Source: Hydractinia symbiolongicarpus (lineage: Eukaryota > Cnidaria > Hydrozoa > Anthoathecata > Hydractiniidae). Taken from it: 64,000 nt of DNA. The DNA is taken from NCBI RefSeq assembly GCF_029227915.1, contig NC_079889.1, positions 3,658,001-3,722,000 on the forward strand, written 5' to 3'. Position 1 is the stretch's first letter. Each line of letters starts with the position of its first letter. The translations under genes were made by a program, and so were the position numbers. Shown here piece after piece: positions 58,144-64,000 of the stretch. The notes under the pieces were generated by a model. That model was not told where the DNA came from. It searched no databases and saw only the letters and a list, made by a program, of their open reading frames with translations.

Positions 58144-58931
58144 CAACAACAGCAGCAGCAGCAACGACAACAACAGCTCCGATTGGTGTAGTAACAAGTT
58201 GTACCAACATCGGTAAGGAAGTAGCAAAAAATTTATCTTTGCGCAAGAACGTAATTTATCGTCAGGAATTAAGGCTATTTTGGTTTACCTCTTTATTTTT
58301 AATAAGGAGGACGTTGAATAAAAACATGTTAGCCTGTCGAAGAAAATGAAATATATATGGAAAATGATTTTAAATAATATTTAAGGTTAAAAGTGTATTC
58401 TTAACACAAAATCGACCCGTGTGACAGACAAAATACTAATAAATGAGATGCATAAACATACCACACATGTGCTTTAAAAACATATTTCATAGTTTTACAT
58501 AATAGATATTGATTATCTTTCTTTTAATTGAAGGTGGAAATAATTTAGCGCTTAACCAACCTGCAACACAATCTGCGACATATTTAAGTTACTATCCAGA
58601 AAGAGCATTTGACGGTAGTTCATCCACCTATTCAGCTACACCACGTGCTTCGCTTTCATGGCTGAAAGTACAGTTGGCAACACTATCCAACATCACAAGA
58701 GTAAACTTGCTCCCACAACTCGATATAACCAATGGGATAATAACAATTGCAAGATCTTCAGATATGACGCAGCAAGCAGTAAATTTTATGAACGTAGCTA
58801 GCCTTGGTTCTGGAATTTGTATGTCTTATCCCTGTCAGGGAGGCGTTTTGGGAACGTTCGTTCAAATTAGTATTACAAACGGAGCTCTTTTGGCGATTAG
58901 AGAAATGAAAGTTATCGGATTTCCAGTTTAA
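57340..58931 (+). CDS. Secreted F5/8C (fucolectin-like) protein with Thr/Pro-rich linker
   Basis: Three exons, 57340-57601, 58057-58212 and 58534-58931, joined at GT-AG phase-1 introns, giving 271 aa. Exon 1: signal peptide (MKLNSHIISILVFFSQTCLS) and a small Cys region, GECVVYCNKLNAS to VDCTCVGYG, which resembles part of a PAN/apple fold. Exon 2: a linker of Thr, Pro and Ala encoded by (aca), (cca) and (gca) runs, probably O-glycosylated. Exon 3: an F5/8 type C domain (NLALNQPATQSATY, AFDGSSSTYSA, LSWLKVQLATLSNITRV, ending EMKVIGFPV). The family binds carbohydrates or lipids outside the cell. The F-type lectin RxD...R/K signature is not intact (QLDITNGI at the expected place), so fucose binding is doubtful. 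ATG at 57340 is chosen because it starts the signal peptide. Confidence 0.8.
58089..58170 (+). repeat. Coding microsatellite (ACA)n(CCA)n(ACA)n(GCA)n(ACR)n
   Basis: Trinucleotide runs within exon 2 of the F5/8C gene, in frame, encoding T5, P6, T8, A4 and T4 blocks. Length changes would alter only linker length. Confidence 0.9.
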
Positions 58932-59040
58932 TATCCGGTAGAGTCTATGTCATTGTATATTGATCTAAATTGTACTTTCGATCATCACGTTTACACGTCT
59001 TTTCAAATAAGCATCTAAGAAACTTTAACGAAATTTGGCT

Positions 59041-59046
59041 AATAAA
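59041..59046 (+). terminator. Polyadenylation signal candidate of the F5/8C gene
   Basis: AATAAA 110 bases after the stop codon at 58931, a normal distance for a short 3' UTR. Confidence 0.45.
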
Positions 59047-59115
59047 TACGAAACACTAGCTCTCGAATGTTTATCGAAGAAAACAACGCAAGACGCCGAA
59101 ACACGTTTTTAATGA

Positions 59116-59418
59116 TCCAGCGAAACAGAACAGTCAAAGGAGAAAGTGCTTGAGGAACACTTCAGTAATGTGAGTTCTGATATGATAACAGAAGAGACAA
59201 AGACGTTCATTATCGTTTCTATCTTTTGCATTGCAGCAACTGGCGCCACTATTTGTTTATTTGTGTATTTGTTTGTGTGGAAAAATGGAACCAATCTTCT
59301 AAAACTAGGTCAACCTAACTATTTCGGAACAGACCTAATCACGTCATTAATAAAACATTATACGCTGATATCTCTGCAACCGTTTGTTAAAAGCACGCGA
59401 TCTTATACATCTTCTTGA
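59116..59418 (+). other. ORF with one predicted membrane segment, status uncertain
   Basis: The frame is open from 59116 with no ATG start. It reads VLEEHFSNVSSDMITEETK, then a hydrophobic segment FIIVSIFCIAATGATICLFV continuing YLFVW, then basic residues, and stops at 59418. The pattern of polar stretch, TM helix and basic anchor is that of a membrane exon. The best local acceptor (gatccag at 59120) would give phase 2, which does not match the phase-1 exons of the F5/8C gene. It could be an unrelated exon, a degraded gene or chance. Confidence 0.25.
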
Positions 59419-59759
59419 TCAGCGTTTCAAACTCTACACATAAACGCAATCCTTCTTACCCGTTCGTTGAAAGTACATTCCCTACGGATTTTTTTGCAGC
59501 TTTTCTATATGTAGCCATTAGTACCGACAGAGTAATTTTAAATCTGGCTACAGAACTTTGTTACACTCTGAATGTTGATAAATATACCTGCTATACCTCA
59601 AAACTGCGCTTCCTAGATTCAACTTTGTTGCAATACCTGTTAAATCTAGATACTGACTAGTAACAGCTTAACAAATGAAATTGTGCTGTCGTCTTCAGTG
59701 ACACTGATTTTGGCTGACGTTTTGTTGCAGTTAAAAGAAGTTTCGTTTGTTTCTCCATT
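59419..59759. other. No gene recognised
   Basis: Short plus-strand ORF (59415-59660) without motifs; the region borders the decayed Gypsy element. Confidence 0.4.
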
Positions 59760-60147
59760 TTTCAAGTGCTTTCTTCCGTTTATTAGACATTTGTTGCCAC
59801 GTGTCTGGAAATTTAAGGTTTTTTATGGGCAAGTTATCGCGGACCGCTCTGCCAAATAGTGCGATAGCGAGATGCCAGTTTGATTGCACGAAGTGTTTTT
59901 CTGCGTAAGAAGGGCTTTGACAGCCCTGTCGTTGCCGTGCTTACTTGTCCTTGAGTCTGTGTTTCCCAGAAGATTGTGTTTGGCCGTTCCTACTCCCGCT
60001 TCTGCCCTTATATTGCTTTGTGGGTGGTGGATGGACAAAAGTCGACGGCAAATGTTCTATTGAGGGAGAAAGTTGCGGTAGTCGATTGAAAGGTTCGTCC
60101 GAGACCCAAAAAATAAAAAAGTACATGAGTAAAACTTCTCTTACCAT
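59760..60147 (-). pseudogene. Gypsy integrase C-terminal remnant
   Basis: In broken frames the strand reads QSPSYAEKHF and HLAIALFGRAVRDNLPI, then a Trp-containing basic stretch ending NKRKKALEK. This recalls the SPae.lfGR.irD.LP part of Gypsy integrases. Weak and heavily decayed; accepted mainly because it follows RNase H in the right order and strand. Confidence 0.45.
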
Positions 60148-60314
60148 AGAAAAGGTGGTGCTTTATAAGTTATCTACTACTTCAATCCACCTGGAATATG
60201 CGTTTAGGTAGATAAGGTAGGAAAATGTTTCACAAATCCAAATAGAAGGAAGCACCCCTGATCGGATATGGCGTGGTTTTTAGCTGTTTTCCAGGACACG
60301 CTTTCTACGTTATG

Positions 60315-60650
60315 TCATTGGTTGTGGGTGAATATAGTTGCTGCAGCCTCGCACGGATCGACTTCAGGCTTGACTGGATTTCGTGATGTAGTGTCGGCGA
60401 TCCTTATTATTCTTAATTTTCCTGGGACATAAATGATTTTGTAGCTATACACTAACGTTTTTTCTTTCAAACTTAAAACCTTAGGGTTAGCAATGATGCT
60501 CAGTTTACGATCGTTCAACATTTTTGTCAGTAGTTTTCGATCCATAACGAGAATTAGATGTAGGTGCACACATGATTGACATATGGCATCATTGTAAACA
60601 GTAAACGGCTGCGAGCGCTTTAACCTTGATGCACGCGTAGTGCCCTTCAC
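60315..60650 (-). pseudogene. Gypsy RNase H remnant
   Basis: LLTKMLNDRKLSIIANPKVL then SLKEKTLVYSYKIIYVPGKL and IADTTSRNP follow the Ty3/Gypsy RNase H end (KPL..il.dr.L..I.NPRl...KEktl.y.f.i.yvPGK.n..ADalSR). Open for 111 codons, but the catalytic TDH is changed (VMDRKLL). Confidence 0.75.
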
Positions 60651-60759
60651 TAAGCCAAACCATGAACGTACGTCTGTTGTGTTTTTCGGTACCAGAAAGT
60701 TGTGGATTGCTTCGATGATTTTTTCAATAGCTGATAACCCTCGTTAGTGGTCTTGAATC

Positions 60760-61390
60760 CGGCAAACTCAACGGACTGTTGCGCGAATTAAAACTTTTTA
60801 CTTATAAATACAACCCAATGATCGTTACATAACGTAAGGTAGTCGAATGTATGCGGAAAGCATCTTCGATGCTGTCGTTCCGCAGCAATGGTCTGGCCAG
60901 GTAGCTTGTTACTCTTGGCTGATCGGCTGTTATGTTGTCGAATCTTCTAATGTATGCATCACCTGATACGTGAAATCCCGTCCGGGCACTGCAGTACCGC
61001 CCACATTCTGGTATAAAGGTAGTAGCGCTCTTGGCATCCTCGTGAAGGACTAGGCTGTGGTAGTTGTTCCAAGCATTTATGATAGTTTTGCGGGTTTCGG
61101 TTGGGACGGAGTAGTAGATACCAAGTAGTTATAGGGACAGATCAATGTTTAGAATCAACGGTTCCACAGTGTACGTTTGACAATCGGAGTCTGCGAATGT
61201 TTGGATTGAAGCTAGTTGAAATTGAAAAAGTACTCTTTTCTCGAATTTTTCGTGTTTTTGGTTAATGATTTCTATTGAAACGTTCAAATTCGGTGGAGGT
61301 TCTGGTCGTTGTGGGCTGAACGAATCGTCCTTCCATTCAATGTGTTGTGGTGGCTTTGGGAGGTAGTCTGGTTATTGCGTATTCTATTCA
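60760..61390 (-). pseudogene. Gypsy protease and reverse transcriptase remnant
   Basis: Frame pieces read DYLPKPPQHIEW, then FADSDCQTYTV (61170-61200; the aspartic protease ADSGxQT motif with Gly changed to Asp). After a stop comes INAWNNYHSLVLHEDAKSAT (about 61017-61080), TFIPECGRY and GFHVSGDAYIRRFDNI. The DAWNGYHS..L.eeDr..TTFITPWGRYRY pattern of Gypsy RT is recognisable. The YVDD box has been lost. Confidence 0.65.
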
Positions 61391-62395
61391 AAAGAAAAAT
61401 ATTTATATAATAGACAGAGCAGATTTGAAACATACCTAAACAGACTATATCCAAACAAATGTGAGAGAGAAGGGTAAATTTACTAAGTATATATTAAAAA
61501 TAGAAAGCTATAAATGATAAGTCTGCGCACATGTTATATAATATAATATGTTCTTCAAAATAAATAGTTAGATAGATTAAAACGAATGTGAGAAAATAAA
61601 TTGTTGAAAACTAATACGAGACCAAAAATAGAGAGCTATTGATAAAGAGAAAATTAAGAACCACCGTAAAAATATTAGGTAAATAATAATCTAAAATACG
61701 AAATCTTTGATCTTTTGATAAAAATCATTCACAGTTGTCGCTTTTCGTATATCTAGTGGAAAACTGTTATATATTTTCGCTCCCATATAACGAAAACTGC
61801 CTCGTGTTACTTCCAATTTGATTTTTGGAATCTTCAGCAAACAGTTTTGGTTTCTTGTGCATTCTTTCATGTTACTACATGTTTCACCAACAATGCACTT
61901 CTTCACCGTTTTACAAGCATGTCGCAAAATAACAGTGTAAGTTGATTTGATGTTTGCGTTTTTGGTTATCTGTTTTGCACGGCTGTCCAGAGAATTCAAT
62001 TTATTTATTTCGGTTCTTGAGAAGTTCAAATTTATGATACTGTTGAAAACTACCAGTGGTATAATCATAGTGTTGTAAATTGTTGTGGCAGTATTATTGT
62101 CCATGTCCTTTCTCAGATTTTGTAACAGACGTAAACGAGAGGAAGCTTTTTTATATGCTTTGTTAAAGTTATCTGATAGAGTTAGAGTTGGATCAATTGT
62201 AGAACCAAGATACTTGTAGAGCTTCGTTACGCTAATATTAACTGTACCAAATTTAATATTAGGTTTGTGTGGTATAGATGACAATTTGTTACCACTACCG
62301 AATAACATCACCACCATAACATCACATCTCTTTCTGAACTTGTATGCCAAAGTTGTTACATGTCCTGTTGAAACAGGAAAGTCCATTTAAGCGAT
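61390..62395 (-). mobile_element. 5'-truncated LINE inserted into the Gypsy element
   Basis: Only the last ~230 codons of a reverse transcriptase ORF plus a 300-bp AT-rich 3' part are present, the usual result of incomplete target-primed reverse transcription. The left border falls in the gag zinc knuckle, and Gypsy protease sequence resumes at about 61390. I see no clear target-site duplication. The clade resembles CR1/L2/jockey-type LINEs. Confidence 0.6.
61691..62386 (-). pseudogene. LINE reverse transcriptase C-terminal fragment
   Basis: 231 open codons: VTKLYKYLGSTIDPTLTLSD (the K.YLG.iD..L thumb motif), KKASSRLRLLQNLRKDMD, TTIYNTMIIPLVVF (iY..li.P), and the terminal SFRYMGAKIYNSFPLDIRK then FYQKIKDFVF typical of CR1/jockey-group ORF2 ends. 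The YADD palm is missing, so it cannot encode a working enzyme. The frame itself is intact, implying a fairly recent insertion compared with its Gypsy host. Confidence 0.7.
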
Positions 62396-62515
62396 TGGCT
62401 TTCCTTCGTGGTAATGTTGTCCGCACCTTTTGCAAGGGTTGATACTTTGCGGCGTTTTATTGCCACTGTTATTTGATCGTTTGTAACTTAATTTCTTTGA
62501 TTTGTTGATACTTTG
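62396..62515 (-). pseudogene. Gypsy gag nucleocapsid zinc knuckle, truncated
   Basis: Reads SGNKTPQSINPCKRCGQHYH then EGKPIA and stops. The CxxCG..yHeGkp start of a Gypsy nucleocapsid knuckle is clear, but its continuation is missing because the LINE begins within a few bases. Confidence 0.6.
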
Positions 62516-62546
62516 TGTATGCAAACTCATAAGGTCGGTCGATTGT

Positions 62547-63124
62547 TCAGTTGATTTCACGCACTGGAGTCGTTCGATCTTGGACGAACAATAGAAGCGT
62601 GGGTGATTTGCACAGGAAGCGGGATTGGTGCCGCTGGTTCCTCAAACCTGAGCCTACCTTTTGGGTGATTATTTCGTCGGCATAGTTGAGAGAGAGTTCA
62701 GGTTTATGCTTGTACAGCAACTTTGAATTAGCAGAGAGCGACTTGAGATCGTAGGTGGGCCACATTGTGTAATTCTCTCCCCGTCCATTTAAGCAAGTCT
62801 GAAAAAGTTAATGCGATGTAGTTCCTTGTGAGTGCCTTTCACGGCGGCCCTCTTAATGTGATTTAGCAGCTCGTCAATGTTACATGCGTCGAGGGTCGGT
62901 GCACCGACGTATTCGAACAAGAGTTTACTTACGTCTTGAGAGCAGGCTGTACGAAGTTTTTATGCGATTGAAATCTGAATTAGTGATACATGTCATTGTT
63001 TTGTAGCGGCTCGTTCACGTTCGTCAGTGTTCGTGTTCATGACTGGGTGATCCTGTGCTTTTGATATTGGCTTATTTGTGGCTAGTGGCAGTAATGAGGC
63101 CTGGTGGATGTGTTTGGCTGGCAT
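62547..63124 (-). pseudogene. Gypsy gag remnant
   Basis: A start MPAKHIHQASLLPLA at 63124 is followed, after frame breaks, by VSKLLFEYVGAPTLDACNID, AAVKGTHKELHRINF (62830-62940) and, in another frame, NYADEIITQKVGSGLRNQRH then QSR (about 62640-62690). The KGTHKE.HR.F and YADEI.TQ..V.GLRN..HQSR signatures are those of cnidarian-type Gypsy gag. It is shortened and split over three frames. Confidence 0.7.
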
Positions 63125-64000
63125 GATCATACTGATGTTTAAACTATAAATCCTTCATACCGAGCTACATGAAAGCCGGTATTAAGGTGTTAAAGTAAAA
63201 AGAAAGTTTTGACAACTTCACCCACAGGCTTTTTATATTTCCAGGTTTGCCCTTGCCTCATGTCGAAGCTAGCTTTGTATTCCTGATTTGTTATGCACAT
63301 TCCCTTGCAACATTTCGCAAATTATTTCCTGTTCTAATTATTTCTTTCATTAAAATCTAAATCGCACATATGTTTTTTATGCATGCTACACCGGCATGTT
63401 TCTTTCGTATCTGTGATTTCAAATGGCGGTCTGTCTGTCCACAGGAAAATCGCTGTGTTACGGCCACACAAAATTTTTATATCTGCACGAAATAACAAAT
63501 GCGATATATTTTTACCGACTTTCCTTTTTTTCAGCATAACGCAGAGATCCACTAAAGACATTTTTGGTAATCATTTTTGGTAATCATATTTACTTGCAAT
63601 TTTGATTTTAGGAGTGGTCGTGTTCAGTTTAAGGTTTGTGGATTTCTATTTTACTTTTTCTTCTAAAACCTTATTTTAATGTTTCTTTTTTATATGTTTT
63701 GTTATGTTAAAATGAACATATAGTTGCGTTTTCAAGCAAATGCAAGCCTGAAGGTTTTGTCTACGAGCGTAGACTTTAAGGAAACAACCTAAAGTCAGCT
63801 ATTTATCTAGCCTTGAATTTTTTTTTTTCAAAAAAAAATCGAGCTTCGCGATTGGTTCGAGCAATCATCAAAAATTCGGTAAAAATATATCGCATTTGTT
63901 ATTTGTAGCCTTCATGATTTTGTGATTGTGACTGAGAGATAAAATACGGCTAATATTAAAGAGGACTAGTTGTTAGGCAGTGGAATTATCCATGGGTTCG
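63125..64000. other. Flank of the Gypsy element to window end
   Basis: No gene recognised. If the Gypsy 5' LTR survives it should lie here, but with no second copy recognised I cannot mark it. A cggctaatattaaagaggac motif at 63948-63967 matches copies at 937 and 2133. Confidence 0.4.

Larger units (their letters stand above)
59760..63124 (-). mobile_element. Decayed Ty3/Gypsy retrotransposon, interrupted by a LINE
   Basis: Minus-strand fragments appear in the canonical order gag (63124-62396), protease, reverse transcriptase, RNase H and integrase (61390-59760), each with frame breaks. The sequence resembles Gypsy elements known from cnidarians. Long terminal repeats were not recognised. The internal 61390-62395 segment belongs to a different element inserted into the gag zinc knuckle. 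Confidence 0.75.

Noticed and set aside
57866-58246. Minus-strand ORF rich in Val and Gly.
   Set aside because: It is the antisense of the Thr/Pro/Ala linker exon of the F5/8C gene.

Overview
The window is AT-rich, intron-bearing animal DNA and almost certainly comes from a cnidarian. No species can be named; a hydrozoan or other medusozoan is plausible but unproven. The case rests on a complement-type protease gene with the MASP module order, a single-exon rhodopsin-like receptor, a secreted F5/8C (fucolectin-like) gene with phase-1 introns, and Ty3/Gypsy and R2-like retroelement remains of the kind I associate with cnidarian genomes. Genes are sparse and most of the sequence is non-coding DNA or old repeats.

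Layout. 1-1700: a degenerate satellite of about 125 bp, a small foldback element with perfect 25-bp arms, and a broken charge-rich ORF fragment. 3321-3873: a TA-flanked inverted-repeat element resembling a pogo/Tigger-type MITE. 4929-10348 (minus): a ten-exon gene that I assembled splice site by splice site. It encodes 744 aa: signal peptide-CUB-EGF-CUB-CCP-CCP-serine protease-like domain. The His and Asp of the triad are present, but the catalytic Ser position is Pro, the Asp194 position is Leu and the IVGG activation motif is absent, so it should be a MASP-like pseudoprotease. A pure 9-bp minisatellite of about 51 copies runs up to the splice acceptor of its second exon. 10349-43149: mostly gene-poor, with a second pogo-like remnant, a 576-bp tandem duplication, a tRNA-derived SINE, hairpins, dispersed repeats and a possible transposase zinc-finger remnant.

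43150-44094 (minus): an intronless divergent class A GPCR. 46881-47282 (minus): an exon-like reading frame with one nonsense codon, family unknown. 49060-52054 (minus): an R2-like non-LTR retrotransposon (zinc finger, reverse transcriptase, CCHC, restriction-like endonuclease) broken by one single-base-type frameshift. 57340-58931 (plus): a three-exon secreted protein of 271 aa with a Cys-containing N-terminal region, a Thr/Pro/Ala linker encoded by a microsatellite, and an F5/8C domain. 59760-63124 (minus): a decayed Ty3/Gypsy element with recognisable gag, protease, RT, RNase H and integrase fragments, interrupted in the gag zinc knuckle by a 5'-truncated LINE.

The host genes do not form a pathway. 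The MASP-like and F5/8C genes are both secreted, immune-type domain proteins but lie about 47 kb apart on opposite strands. The most notable biology is the MASP-like gene: all joins are in frame and the extracellular interaction modules look intact, while both halves of the zymogen-activation mechanism and the nucleophile are missing.
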